Position numbers and translations under genes: made by a program. Shown one piece after another: positions 1 to 8,993 of a stretch of DNA of 64,000 bases. Position 1 is the first letter of the stretch; each line of letters opens with the position of its first letter. The notes below the pieces were generated by a model. It saw nothing but the letters and a program-made list of their open reading frames with translations, was not told the origin of the DNA and did not search any database. Origin of the DNA: Betaproteobacteria bacterium HGW-Betaproteobacteria-9 (GTDB taxonomy: Bacteria; Pseudomonadota; Gammaproteobacteria; Burkholderiales; Burkholderiaceae_C); NCBI GenBank assembly GCA_002842215.1, contig PHCC01000005.1, positions 1 through 64,000 of the forward strand, in the 5' to 3' direction.

Positions 1-948
1 CGTGTAGGTGTAGCTGCCGTTGGCGGCGATGACGATGCTGCCACCGGCCGTGGTCGCGAACGTACCGGGCACCACCGTCAGGCTGTCGCCGTCCAGGTCG
101 GTGTCGTTGGCGTCCAGATCCACCACCGAAGTGAACGGTGTGTCTTCGGCCACGGTGATCGCGTCATCCACCGCGACCGGCGGGTCATTGGCCGGTGTGA
201 TCGTGATGTTCAGCGTGCCAATGTCGCTGGCCGTGCCGTCGGTCACGGTGTAGTCCACCGAATCGCTGCCATTGAAGTTCGCCGGCGGCGTGTAGGTGTA
301 GCTGCCGTTGGCCGCGATCACGATGGTCCCGCCCGCGGTGGTCGTGAAGGTCCCGGGCACCACGCTCAAGGCATCACCATCCAGGTCGGTGTCGTTGCCA
401 TCCAGATCGACGGTGGACGTGAACGGGGTGTCCTCTGCGACCGTGATGCTGTCGTCCACCGCGACCGGTGGGTCGTTGGCGGGCGTGACCGTGATCATCA
501 GCGTGCCGATATCGGTAGCGGAGCCATCGGTCACGGTGTAGTTCACCGAGTCGCTGCCATTGAAGTTCGCCGGCGGCGTGTAGGTGTAGCTGCCGTCGGC
601 GGCGATGACGATGCTGCCACCAGCCGTGGTCGCGAACGTACCGGGCACCACCGTCAGGCTGTCGCCGTCCAGGTCGGTGTCGTTGGCGTCCAGGTCCACC
701 ACCGAGGTGAACGGCGTGTCTTCGACCACGGTGATCGCATCGTCCACGGCCACTGGTGGGTCGTTGGCCGGCGTGATCGTGATGTTCAGCGTGCCCACGT
801 CGGTGGCCGAGCCGTCGGTCACGGTGTAGTCCACCGAGTCGCTGCCATTGAAGTTCGCCGGCGGCGTGTAGGTGTAGCTGCCGTTGGCGGCGATGACGAT
901 GCTGCCACCGGCCGTGGTCGCGAACGTACCGGGCACCACCGTCAGGCT
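1..948 (-). CDS. Giant cadherin-repeat adhesin, downstream part (runs off the left edge)
   Basis: An uninterrupted minus-strand frame of 316 codons with no start of its own. It is made only of 96-residue cadherin/VCBS-type modules rich in Asp, Gly, Thr and Asn, including DANDTDLDGD-type acidic turns of the sort that bind calcium in such folds. By sequence continuity it belongs to the same protein as the fragment at 942-2864 but lies in a different frame, because the repeat phase jumps at 950/952. The protein continues beyond base 1, so its C-terminal secretion signal or anchor cannot be seen. Likely role: a long extracellular stalk for surface attachment or biofilm, inferred from the architecture only. 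Confidence 0.8.
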
Positions 949-950
949 GT
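1..950 (-). repeat. Tandem 288-bp coding repeats of the adhesin (units at 1, 289, 577 and a truncated one at 865)
   Basis: Three complete 288-bp units and one truncated unit lie head to tail; the spacing is exactly 288 at 1, 289, 577 and 865. Each encodes a 96-residue cadherin/VCBS-like module on the minus strand, with recurring words such as PANDPPVAVDDAI, DLDGDSLTVVPGTF and GSYTYTPPANFNGSD. Units 1 and 3 are close to each other and unit 2 is more divergent. The first 86 bases of the unit at 865 are identical to bases 1-86. That unit stops at 950, and 952 onward resumes at an earlier phase of a differently typed unit, so about 220 bases are missing relative to the repeat period. Confidence 0.95.
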
Positions 951-2864
951 ATTGGCCGCGATCACGATCGTTCCACCCGCGGTGGTCGTGAAGGTTCCCG
1001 GCACCACCGTGAGGCCGTCACCATCCAGGTCCGTGTCGTTGGCGTCCAGGTCCACCACCGAGGTGAACGGCGTGTCTTCGACCACGGTGATCGCATCGTC
1101 CACGGCCACCGGTGGGTCGTTCGCCGGCGTGATCGTGATGGTCGCCGTGGCCGTGCTGGTCCCACCGTCGGCATCGGTGATGGTGTAGGTAAAGCTGTCC
1201 GTGCCGTTGAAGTCGGCGTTGGGCGCATAGGTGAAGCTGCCGCCAGGGTTGACGACGACTGTGCCGTTGGCCGGATTGGTGTGGGCCGTCACCGTGAAGC
1301 TGTCGCCATCGGGATCTCTGTCGATCCCACTGCCATTGTTGGCAAACAGGTTACCGTTGACAGCCGTGTCTTCACCTGTCGTGAAAGCATCGTTCTGGGC
1401 CACCGGTGGACGCATGAGCACGAAGTCAACCCGATTGACCAGGTAGTCGTCTTCGGCGAACGCGTTGCTGGTGGGAACCGTGAACACCATGCGATCAAAC
1501 GGGACTCCCCCCGTTGCTGTCATCGTGAACGGTCCATCGATCGTATCGGTACCACCGGTTCGTGACCACGAACCGACCAGTGTTGTACCTTGGTAGAAGT
1601 TCACCAGAGCGGATTCGCTGGGGTTCTGCCAGGCCAACCATACGTTCGCGCTGGTTACCGTGCCGGCGAAAGTGATCTCCAGGCGTTCAGCCTGCCCACC
1701 CTGCTCACCGATCTCTGCCGGGTCTCCACTGAGTTGGGCAGCAGCCACCCCGAAGCCGGGGGGCGTGCCGGCTCTCACAGCAACCGTTCCCACCGACCCA
1801 TCTCGGTTGTAGGCAACGGTGGTAAAGCCCAGCCCGCTGTTGGTGACATTGGCACCCGTGATGGAGATCGATGTGCCCAGCAAACCTTGCCAAGCCGCAA
1901 TGTCCAGGGCATCCGTATCAATCTGACCACCCTGGGCCTCAAGCACCCAGTCACCGCCCAACTCTGCCGCTCCGGTCGCATCGGTGGACGCGGCCACATC
2001 CGCACCCGTTGCATCGGACAGGCCCTGCATCAACTCAACGCCGGCCTCCGTGGACGCCACGTCACAACCGTAGATCAGGATGTCCGCGTCATCGCTCAAG
2101 GCCGCGGCGATGACATCCATTTCATCACCGTAGGCGTTCGCGAGGGTGCCCGTGTTCAGCGTGCCAGATCCCAGGAAAAGCTGCCCATCGGCGCCATGGC
2201 TGACGATATGGATCGCGTCCACCCCTTCGCGGTCTCGCAGAATTTCGGCGATCTGCTCAACACCGTCACGATCCGGATCGAGCACATAGACCTCGCCGGG
2301 ATGGGTGTCCAGGTATTCCGTGACGCCCTCGGCGATCGAATCGACAAAAATGATTTCCGTGCGCTCGGGTTCAACCGCCTCGACCATCTCAGTTTCAGTG
2401 ACGCCCTCCAAAGGCTCGTCCGCCACCGGCGCCTCGAGACTTTCGTCAATCGCTGCTTCGGACCCAGTCTCGGCAACCTCCACGACCTCCCCTGTCTCGG
2501 CCTCATCTTCATCAACCGCGGTTGCGGCTTCCGGCCCATCAGAAACCGGTTCGGCTGTCTCCACCGCCGTCTGTACAGCAGCAGCGTCTACCTCCGCGTC
2601 TTCAGCCTCCAGTTGATCCAGCGCAGCCAGCACAGGATCCTGTCCCGCCGCGCTTTCGGTCTGGGCCTCCACCAGCGTGGCTGGCAGGGCCGCATCGAAA
2701 ACAATGCGCTGCTCCAGCGCCAACTGACCTGCATGTGCTCGCAGCGGAACGCGCCGCGCCTTGCGACCGGACGATGTCTTTCGTCCCGTGGCATTGGCGG
2801 TTTCCGCCGCAGCCACGTAGGTTCCCAAGGATTCGTTCCAGATCGATTTGTGTGACTTGTTCAT
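942..2864 (-). pseudogene. Giant adhesin N-terminal part: ESPR leader, DUF4347, cadherin-like repeats; ends at a frame break
   Basis: 640 codons from an ATG at 2864. This start is preferred over an upstream in-frame TTG (2885) because it puts the ESPR-like leader MNKSHKSIWNESLGTYVAAA at residue 1. An LALEQRIVFDAA segment at about 48-59 resembles the LEPR motif seen near the start of many large surface proteins. An acidic linker (about 65-170) follows, then a DUF4347 domain (about 170-330) with SHG at 222-224 and YGC at 265-267. After a spacer domain come cadherin-like modules starting near VAQNDAFTTGEDTAVNG. The frame ends at TGA 942-944 in mid-repeat, only because the repeat phase shifts at 950/952. 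It may be an intact gene damaged by assembly or a true frameshift. Function as a surface adhesin is inferred. Confidence 0.75.
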
Positions 2865-3099
2865 GCTGCTCAGTGGAGGTTCCAACGCAACTAAAAGTAA
2901 CTAATAGTCCCATTTGTTACTTTAGTTCTGGGTGCGAGGTTACCAAAAGAGGCACCAATTGGCGTCAACTGAAGCAGTAAAGTTCAAATTTTTAAGGTTT
3001 TTCGTAACTTTTGACTCAACTGCGTGTGCATAGCACCGCGCCGCCGAACCCTTCCGCACAATCATCCAGGTCCAAAAATTGCTTATTCAGTCAGTTGAA
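2865..3099. other. AT-richer intergenic region upstream of the adhesin
   Basis: About 235 bases between the adhesin start and the nudB stop, visibly richer in A and T than its surroundings (for example around 2890-3015). No convincing open frame or hairpin terminator is visible. It presumably holds the adhesin promoter, but I cannot identify clear -35/-10 boxes. Confidence 0.4.
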
Positions 3100-3561
3100 T
3101 CAGCACAGTCTGGATCGCAGGCACAACACCGCTTCGGCGTTGGACGGCGAAAAGCAGAGGTCGGCGGCCTCCAGCAGCGGCAACCAGCGCTGCGCGCAGT
3201 GTTCCCGCGGACTGAGGTTCACGGTCACTGGCTGCGGAATGCACAGGCCGAAAACACGCTCGGTGTTGTGCGTCACCCCTGGCGCGTAACGGCGGCGCCA
3301 CTGCGGATAGATCTCATAGACGTTTTCCAGCGCCCAGTCCGTCAATACATGACCGGGAGCACGCGCATCCAGTCCGGTCTCCTCCCAAACCTCGCGCACC
3401 GCCGTGGCCTCGAACGGCTCGTCTTCGGCATCTTTTGAACCCGTGACCGACTGCCAGAATCCTGGCGCATCGGCGCGTTCAATCAGCAACACCTCCAACG
3501 CCGGTGTATGGATCACCACCAGCACGGACAACGGGATCTTGAAACGGCGGTTCGAGCTCAT
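3100..3561 (-). CDS. nudB: Dihydroneopterin triphosphate diphosphatase (Nudix hydrolase)
   Basis: 153 residues, close to E. coli NudB (about 150). The family removes pyrophosphate from dihydroneopterin triphosphate, an early step of folate synthesis in the cytoplasm. The N-terminus RRFKIPLSVLVVIH and the WQSVTGSKD segment are typical of NudB. The Nudix box spans about residues 42-65 and contains REVWEETGL, with one extra residue between the conserved Gly and first Glu compared with the textbook spacing. The YPQWRRRYAPGV stretch before THNTE also fits NudB rather than a generic Nudix enzyme. It lies downstream of aspS on the same strand, separated by a strong terminator, so it probably has its own promoter or depends on read-through. 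Confidence 0.88.
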   Translation of the reverse strand: MSSNRRFKIPLSVLVVIHTPALEVLLIERADAPGFWQSVTGSKDAEDEPFEATAVREVWEETGLDARAPGHVLTDWALENVYEIYPQWRRRYAPGVTHNTERVFGLCIPQPVTVNLSPREHCAQRWLPLLEAADLCFSPSNAEAVLCLRSRLC

Positions 3562-3575
3562 CGTGCAGTTCCAGA

Positions 3576-3606
3576 CAAAGAAAAAGGGCGCTGAACCAGC
3601 GCCCTT
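3576..3606 (-). terminator. Rho-independent terminator after aspS
   Basis: On the minus strand a perfect 10-bp stem (AAGGGCGCTG / CAGCGCCCTT) with loop GTT is followed by a T-rich run (TTTCTTTG). It sits between the aspS stop (3628) and the nudB start (3561), so it should end the fmdB-DUF502-aspS transcript. Confidence 0.9.
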
Positions 3607-3627
3607 CCATTTTGTAACCGTCAGCGA

Positions 3628-5430
3628 TCAGGCCGGCTTGGCCAGATCCACGTTGCGCAGGCGGATGTGCAGTTCGCGCAGCTGCTTCTCGTCCACCAGA
3701 CTCGGCGCCTGCGTCAGCAGACACTGGGCACGCTGGGTCTTGGGGAAGGCGATCACGTCGCGGATCGACTCGGCACCGGTCATCAGCGTGACGATGCGGT
3801 CCAGGCCGAAGGCCAGGCCACCGTGGGGCGGCGCGCCGTACTGCAGCGCATCGAGCAGGAAGCCAAACTTGACTTGCGCCTCTTCGGGCGTGATCTTCAG
3901 CGCGTCGAACACCTTTTGCTGCACCGCGGCGGTGTGGATACGCACCGAGCCGCCACCGATTTCCCAACCGTTCAAGACCATGTCGTAACCCTTGGCGATG
4001 CACTTCTCGGGCGCGGTGACCATCCAGTCTTCGTGGCCGTCTTTCGGCGCGGTGAAGGGGTGGTGCACGGCGGTCCAGCGGTCGGCTTCTTCGTCGTGTT
4101 CGAACATGGGGAAGTCCACCACCCACATTGGTGCCCAACGGGCTTCGAACAGGCCGTTTTTCTTGCCCAGCTCGCTGTGGCCGATCTTCAGGCGCAGCGC
4201 GCCGATGGCATCGTTCACCACCTTGGCCTTGTCGGCACCGAAGAAGATGATGTCGCCGTCCTGCGCGCCGGTGCGCTTCAGGATTTCGGCCACGGCCGCG
4301 TCGTGCAGGTTCTTCACGATCGGGCTTTGCAGGCCGTCACGGCCCTTGGCCACTTCGTTGACCTTGATCCAGGCCAGGCCCTTGGCGCCGTAGATCTTGA
4401 CGAACTCGGTGTAGGCGTCGATCTCGCTGCGGCTGATCTCGGAACCGCCGCGCACGCACAGGGCGACCACGCGGCCGTTCTTCATGGTGGCGGGCGCGCT
4501 GAAGACCTTGAAGTCCACGTCGGCCATCACGTCGGTCAACTCAGTGAATTCGAGCTTGACGCGCAGGTCGGGCTTGTCGGAGCCGAAGCGAAACATGGCT
4601 TCGCTGTAGGCCATGACCGGGAACTCGCCCAGGTCCACACCCAGGGTGTTCTGGAACACGGTCTTGATCATGCCCTGGAACATGTCGCGAATGTCTTCCT
4701 CGGTCAGGAACGAGGTCTCGATATCGATCTGCGTGAACTCGGGCTGGCGGTCGGCGCGCAGGTCTTCGTCGCGGAAGCACTTGGTGATCTGGTAGTAGCG
4801 GTCGAAGCCGGCCACCATCAGCAACTGCTTGAACAGCTGGGGCGACTGCGGCAGCGCGAAGAAGTGGCCATCGTGCACGCGGCTGGGCACCAGGTAGTCG
4901 CGCGCGCCTTCGGGCGTGCTCTTGGTCAGCATCGGCGTTTCGATGTCGATGAAGCCGTTGGCGTCGAGGAACTTGCGCACTTCCATGGCCACGCGGTAGC
5001 GCAGCATCAGGTTGTTCTGCATGTAAGGGCGGCGCAGGTCGAGCACACGGTGCGTCAGGCGCGTGGTTTCGCTCAGGTTGTCGTCGTCCAGTTGGAACGG
5101 TGGCGTCACCGAGGCGTTGAGCACCTTCAGTTCGTGGCAGAGGATTTCGATCTTGCCGCTCTTCAGGTTGTCGTTGGTCGTGCCGTCAGGGCGTGCGCGC
5201 ACCAGGCCGGTGACCTGCACGCAGAACTCGTTGCGCACGTCTTCGGCGGTCTTGAACATCTCGGCGCGGTCCGGATCGCAGACCACCTGCACATACCCTT
5301 CGCGGTCGCGCAGGTCGATGAAGATCACACCACCGTGGTCGCGGCGGCGGTTCACCCAGCCGCAGAGTTGCACGGTTTGGCCCAGCAGGGCTTCGGTCAC
5401 CAGACCGCAATAGTGGGAGCGCATGGCCAT
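3628..5430 (-). CDS. aspS: Aspartyl-tRNA synthetase, probably non-discriminating (Asp/Asn)
   Basis: 600 residues, full-length bacterial-type class II AspRS. An N-terminal OB-fold anticodon-binding domain (about 1-110) begins [11 protein letters not shown] and carries [13 protein letters not shown]. The catalytic core shows motif 2 around [19 protein letters not shown], a bacterial GAD insertion in the middle, and motif 3 at [15 protein letters not shown] near the C-terminus. His32 and Gly83 occupy the positions that in Pseudomonas AspRS (His31, Gly82) are linked to charging both tRNA-Asp and tRNA-Asn; E. coli AspRS has Leu and Lys there. Asn-tRNA would then need the GatCAB amidotransferase. 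It follows the DUF502 gene by 48 bases, suggesting co-transcription, and is followed by a strong terminator. Confidence 0.97.
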   Translation of the reverse strand: MAMRSHYCGLVTEALLGQTVQLCGWVNRRRDHGGVIFIDLRDREGYVQVVCDPDRAEMFKTAEDVRNEFCVQVTGLVRARPDGTTNDNLKSGKIEILCHELKVLNASVTPPFQLDDDNLSETTRLTHRVLDLRRPYMQNNLMLRYRVAMEVRKFLDANGFIDIETPMLTKSTPEGARDYLVPSRVHDGHFFALPQSPQLFKQLLMVAGFDRYYQITKCFRDEDLRADRQPEFTQIDIETSFLTEEDIRDMFQGMIKTVFQNTLGVDLGEFPVMAYSEAMFRFGSDKPDLRVKLEFTELTDVMADVDFKVFSAPATMKNGRVVALCVRGGSEISRSEIDAYTEFVKIYGAKGLAWIKVNEVAKGRDGLQSPIVKNLHDAAVAEILKRTGAQDGDIIFFGADKAKVVNDAIGALRLKIGHSELGKKNGLFEARWAPMWVVDFPMFEHDEEADRWTAVHHPFTAPKDGHEDWMVTAPEKCIAKGYDMVLNGWEIGGGSVRIHTAAVQQKVFDALKITPEEAQVKFGFLLDALQYGAPPHGGLAFGLDRIVTLMTGAESIRDVIAFPKTQRAQCLLTQAPSLVDEKQLRELHIRLRNVDLAKPA

Positions 5431-5478
5431 ATCGGTTTTTCTTTCAGCAGGTTCGCCGTGTTGTACGGCGGGGAGTCA

Positions 5479-6159
5479 TCAGGTCGGGTGGGTGGTCGCG
5501 CCGGGCGCTGCCACTTTGGGGAAGGTGTTTTTGGGGGCACCGGGCGCGATCACGCCCATGGAGACGATGTAGGTCAGCGCTTCGTCCACGCTCATCTGCA
5601 GCTCCAGGCAACTACTGCGACGCACCATCACGAAATAGCCACCCGTGGGGTTGGGCGTGGTGGGCACAAACACACTCAGGAATTCGTCGTGATCGCCGGT
5701 GCGGCCCGGCTGGGACTGCAGGTGCGCAAGGACCTCGCCATTGGGCGCACCGGTCTGGAAACCGATGGTCCACATCCCGGCGTGCGGCCACTGGACCAGC
5801 ACCGCTTTGCGAAACGCATTGCCCTTCTCGGAAAACAGCGTGTCGGAAATCTGCTTGACACCGGAATAGATGGATCGCACCACCGGGATGCGGTGCAGCA
5901 GCGCATGCCACCAGTGCACCAGCTTGTTGCCGATGATGTTGGAAGCCAGCGCCCCGATCGACAACACCACCACCAGCGCGAAGATCACGCCCAGGCCGGG
6001 AATGTGAAAGCCGAACAGCTGGTCGGGCTGCCAGCTCTGCGGCAGGATGTGCAGCGTCTGGTCGAGCGTGCCCACCACCCAGTCAAGCACCCACAGGGTG
6101 ATGATCAGGGGCACCAGGACCAGCAGGCCAGCCAGCAGCCATTTGCGCAAGGAAGGCAT
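5479..6159 (-). CDS. DUF502 family inner-membrane protein
   Basis: 226 residues. Two hydrophobic segments near the N-terminus, at about 8-30 (LLAGLLVLVPLIITLWVLDWVVG) and about 55-78 (GLGVIFALVVVLSIGAL), predict a membrane protein. A conserved soluble C-terminal part follows, with IRSIY-type, PTTPNPTGG and MSVDEAL motifs typical of the DUF502 family. The molecular function of the family is not established. It starts 11 bases after the FmdB-like stop and precedes aspS by 48 bases; this FmdB-DUF502-AspRS grouping on one strand suggests an operon. The last 15 or so residues are Ala/Thr/Pro-rich and probably disordered. Confidence 0.85.
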   Translation of the reverse strand: MPSLRKWLLAGLLVLVPLIITLWVLDWVVGTLDQTLHILPQSWQPDQLFGFHIPGLGVIFALVVVLSIGALASNIIGNKLVHWWHALLHRIPVVRSIYSGVKQISDTLFSEKGNAFRKAVLVQWPHAGMWTIGFQTGAPNGEVLAHLQSQPGRTGDHDEFLSVFVPTTPNPTGGYFVMVRRSSCLELQMSVDEALTYIVSMGVIAPGAPKNTFPKVAAPGATTHPT

Positions 6160-6170
6160 CGGGAGCGAAC

Positions 6171-6533
6171 TCAGGTCGAAGAGGTGGGGGTCGAGCTGGC
6201 TGCCGGAGCCGCAGCGGGTGTCGTTGTAGTCGCTGTGCTGGTGGCAGGTGCCGGACTGGCGGCGGCCTCACCCGCCGGCTTGGCAGCCGCGTCCGGTGCG
6301 CTGGCACCACTGTCGGCCCCCGCCACGGCCGGTGCGGCCTTGCCGCCGTTGCCACCGCGGAAGTCGGTCACGTACCAGCCCGAGCCCTTGAGCTGAAAGC
6401 CGGCGGCGGTGACCTGCTTCTGGAAACTGGCCTGGCCACAGGCCGGGCAGACGCTCAACGGGTCGTCGGACATCTTTTGCAACACGTCCTTGGCATGGCC
6501 GCAGGACGCGCACTTGTAGGCATAAATCGGCAT
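6171..6533 (-). CDS. FmdB-family zinc-ribbon protein with a low-complexity tail
   Basis: 120 residues from ATG 6533 (MPIYAYKCASCGH), preferred over a longer upstream frame because the zinc ribbon begins right at this Met, as in the FmdB/CxxC_CXXC_SSSS family. Two CxxC pairs (CASC at about 8-11 and CPAC at about 28-31) can bind one zinc. A KGSGWYVTDFR segment near residue 60 is a family hallmark. The remaining 50 or so residues are almost only Ala, Ser, Thr and Pro, unlike the compact core. The biochemical role of the family is poorly defined; regulatory roles have been proposed for relatives. First gene of the likely fmdB-DUF502-aspS operon, with a TATAAT box about 125 bases upstream. Confidence 0.85.
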   Translation of the reverse strand: MPIYAYKCASCGHAKDVLQKMSDDPLSVCPACGQASFQKQVTAAGFQLKGSGWYVTDFRGGNGGKAAPAVAGADSGASAPDAAAKPAGEAAASPAPATSTATTTTPAAAPAASSTPTSST

Positions 6534-6658
6534 GGCGGAACCTGTAGGTGACCGGCTGCATGAGAGCCGGGATCGCTTCGGAGGACAAACGGACCGCGGG
6601 TGGGAATCACACCCGGCCCGTCGAGCCCGATCCGAAGGGTAGAAGAACAAAACCCGTC

Positions 6659-6664
6659 ATTATA
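6659..6664 (-). promoter_or_regulatory. Candidate -10 box for the fmdB-DUF502-aspS operon
   Basis: A perfect TATAAT on the minus strand, in an AT-rich patch (AATTTATAATG) that stands out in the otherwise GC-rich gap. The -35 side is weak: TTGCAC lies upstream, but with a spacer of about 21 bases. The predicted leader to ATG 6533 would be about 120 bases. Confidence 0.45.
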
Positions 6665-6725
6665 AATTGGGGGTGGTTCCCGGATGTGCAAGGACCGGCA
6701 AAACCAGGCCCACCACCGGCAGCGT

Positions 6726-8291
6726 CTACCAGAGTCGCACCCGCGTGAGCACCTGCATCAACAGCAGACCCATCAGGAAGCCCACCCCGCCCCAGACGAT
6801 CCCCTGCAGCAGCCGGTTGGTGCGGCGCTGTTCGGCCAGCAGCTCATCGAGTTCTCGCCGCAGTTCGTGCGGCTTGTGCTGCAGGAAGTCGTGCACCAGG
6901 CGCGGCAGCGCGGGCAGCAGCTTGGCGTAGTGCGGCGCCTCGGCCTTGAGCTGCTGCAACAGTTTCTGCGGTCCGACCTGCTCAACCATCCACTTTTCCA
7001 GAAACGGCTTGGCGGTGTTCCAGAGATCCAGTTCCGGGTCCAGATCGCGGCCCAGCCCCTCGATATTCAGCAGCGTCTTCTGCAGCAACACCAGTTGCGG
7101 CTGGATTTCCACCTGGAAGCGGCGCGAGGTCTGGAACAGGCGCATCAGCACCATGCCCAGCGAGATTTCTTTCAGCGGGCGGTCAAAGTACGGCTCACAG
7201 ACCGCGCGGATCGCCGACTCCAGCTCGTCCACCCGGGTGTCGGACGGCACCCAGCCGCTCTCGATGTGCAGCTCGGCGACGCGCTTGTAATCGCGTCGGA
7301 AAAAGGCCGTGAAGTTCTGCGCCAGGTATTCCTTGTCGAACTCAGTCAGCGTGCCGACGATGCCGAAATCGAGCGAGATATAACGTCCAAACGTGGCCGG
7401 ATCGACGCTGACCTGGATGTTGCCCGGGTGCATGTCGGCATGAAAGAAGCCGTCGCGAAACACCTGGGTGAAGAAGATGGTCACGCCATCGCGCGCCAGC
7501 TTAGGAATGTCCACACCCCGGCGGCGCAGCTCGTCCACCTTGTTGATCGGCAGACCGTTCATGCGCTCCATCACCATCACCTCGGTGTGGCAGTAGTCCC
7601 AGAGCATCTCCGGGATCAGCACGAGGTCGAGTCCCTGCATGTTGCGGCGCAGCTGGGCGGCGTTGGAGGCTTCGCGCAACAGGTCCAGCTCGTCGTGCAG
7701 GTATTTATCGAACTCGGCCACCACCTCGCGTGGCTTGAGGCGCTTGCCGTCGGCCGACAGCTTCTCCACCCAGCCGGCCATCATGCGCATGAGGCTCAGG
7801 TCTTTTTCAATCACCGGCCGCATGTTGGGCCGCAGCACCTTCACCGCCACCTCGCGCCCACCATGGCGGCCATCGCGCAAGGTCGCGAAATGCACCTGCG
7901 CGATGGAAGCACTGGCCACTGGCACCTGGTCGAAGTGGGTGAACACAGCGTCCAGCGGCTTGCCGAACGCGCGCTCGATCGTGGCCACCGCCACGGCGCT
8001 GGGGAAGGGCGGCACGCGGTCCTGCAGGCGGGCCAGCTCATCGGCAATGTCGGGCGGCAACAGGTCGCGCCGGGTCGAGAGCACCTGGCCAAACTTGACG
8101 AAGATCGGCCCCAGCCGCTCCAGCGCCTCGCGCAGCCGCTCGCCGCGAGGGCTGTCCAGATTGCGACCGATGGAGACGAGGCGGGTCAGCAGCCGCAGCG
8201 TGGGATGCCGGAAGCTGGACAGCACGAGCTCATCGAGCCCGTAGCGCAGCACCACCCAGACGATGAAAGCGCCGCGAAAGAGACGCGTCAT
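6726..8291 (-). CDS. ubiB: Ubiquinone biosynthesis atypical protein kinase/ATPase UbiB
   Basis: 521 residues. UbiB/COQ8 proteins are membrane-anchored kinase-like ATPases needed for ubiquinone synthesis. Visible hallmarks are the KxGQ motif ([14 protein letters not shown], from about residue 66), the Ala-rich nucleotide loop ASASIAQVH (about 126-134), the ATP Lys in EVAVKVLRP (Lys151), a catalytic-loop HADMHPGN and the metal-binding LDFGIVGTL. The C-terminal 40 residues form one or two membrane helices ([19 protein letters not shown]). Its start overlaps the ubiJ stop by four bases (ATGA type), so the two are translationally coupled. The E. coli order ubiE-ubiJ-ubiB is kept here apart from an inserted Tim44-like gene. 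Confidence 0.96.
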   Translation of the reverse strand: MTRLFRGAFIVWVVLRYGLDELVLSSFRHPTLRLLTRLVSIGRNLDSPRGERLREALERLGPIFVKFGQVLSTRRDLLPPDIADELARLQDRVPPFPSAVAVATIERAFGKPLDAVFTHFDQVPVASASIAQVHFATLRDGRHGGREVAVKVLRPNMRPVIEKDLSLMRMMAGWVEKLSADGKRLKPREVVAEFDKYLHDELDLLREASNAAQLRRNMQGLDLVLIPEMLWDYCHTEVMVMERMNGLPINKVDELRRRGVDIPKLARDGVTIFFTQVFRDGFFHADMHPGNIQVSVDPATFGRYISLDFGIVGTLTEFDKEYLAQNFTAFFRRDYKRVAELHIESGWVPSDTRVDELESAIRAVCEPYFDRPLKEISLGMVLMRLFQTSRRFQVEIQPQLVLLQKTLLNIEGLGRDLDPELDLWNTAKPFLEKWMVEQVGPQKLLQQLKAEAPHYAKLLPALPRLVHDFLQHKPHELRRELDELLAEQRRTNRLLQGIVWGGVGFLMGLLLMQVLTRVRLW

Positions 8292-8944
8292 GCGGCACCA
8301 CCGCCACCGCCCGGGGTATCCGCATTCGCTGTCGGCGCGGCCGCTTCGGGCGTGGAGCCGGCTGGCGATGCGAAGGGCGGACGTGGCGGGAAGCCTTCGG
8401 GCAGGCGCGCGGCAAACGCCTTCACAGCCTGGGCGCCTGCGCGCGCAAACCGGCTCAGCGTGTGCGCGGTGGCGTCGCCCACCACTCGGGACAGGTCTTC
8501 TTCCACGTCCCAGCGCACGTTGTCCACCAGCCAGGCGACTTCGGCGGCGAGCTGCACGTCACCCTGGATGTCAACGCCCGGCTTGTCGCCGGCGATGACA
8601 CGCTGGGCCAGCGCAAACGGCGAGGTCTGGGTCAGCGACACGGTGAGCTCGGGCTGGGCATCCGCGACCGGGCGCTCCAGCAGACCGGCGGGCGTGGCAG
8701 CGAGCGTGAGGTGGAAGTCGCCCCACTGCACCCGCACCGGTTTGCCCTTCTGGCGCTTGAGGCGTTCCTGTGCCTGCAACTCCTGCATCAGCACGTGGTT
8801 GAGGAACAGCACCAGACGGTTCTGCAGCTCGTCCACCACCCAGTCGGGCGGACGGATGCTGCCCAGCAGGGACTGCAAAAAGCTCAGGGGCGATCGGCTA
8901 CCGCTGTCGGCACCGGACGAAAAAACGGGGGGTACATTTTTCAT
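8288..8944 (-). CDS. ubiJ: Ubiquinone biosynthesis accessory factor UbiJ (SCP2-like lipid-binding)
   Basis: 218 residues from ATG 8944 ([10 protein letters not shown]), chosen over an upstream in-frame start because a G-rich SD-like stretch precedes it. UbiJ carries an SCP2 fold that binds ubiquinone intermediates in the soluble Ubi complex. The body reads [14 protein letters not shown] in its first helix, then a beta-rich SCP2 region (about 55-120) and a C-terminal helix ([12 protein letters not shown]). The last 40 residues are Pro/Ala/Gly-rich, ending in GGGGGAA, and probably disordered. The identification leans on location: directly upstream of ubiB, with a four-base overlap, and near ubiE. 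Sequence conservation in this family is low. Confidence 0.85.
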   Translation of the reverse strand: MKNVPPVFSSGADSGSRSPLSFLQSLLGSIRPPDWVVDELQNRLVLFLNHVLMQELQAQERLKRQKGKPVRVQWGDFHLTLAATPAGLLERPVADAQPELTVSLTQTSPFALAQRVIAGDKPGVDIQGDVQLAAEVAWLVDNVRWDVEEDLSRVVGDATAHTLSRFARAGAQAVKAFAARLPEGFPPRPPFASPAGSTPEAAAPTANADTPGGGGGAA

Positions 8945-8993
8945 GACCCCCCGATTTTGACGGATAACGCGGGACCATCCCGCCAAGGCACCG

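Noticed and set aside
1..950. 288-bp repeats considered as a CRISPR or other non-coding array
   Set aside because: The period is a multiple of three and each unit encodes the same cadherin-like module; there are no variable spacers between short repeats.
3667..6396. A 909-codon plus-strand frame opposite aspS and the DUF502 gene
   Set aside because: Shadow of the aspS codon pattern; it spans several genes on the other strand and shows no protein-like features.
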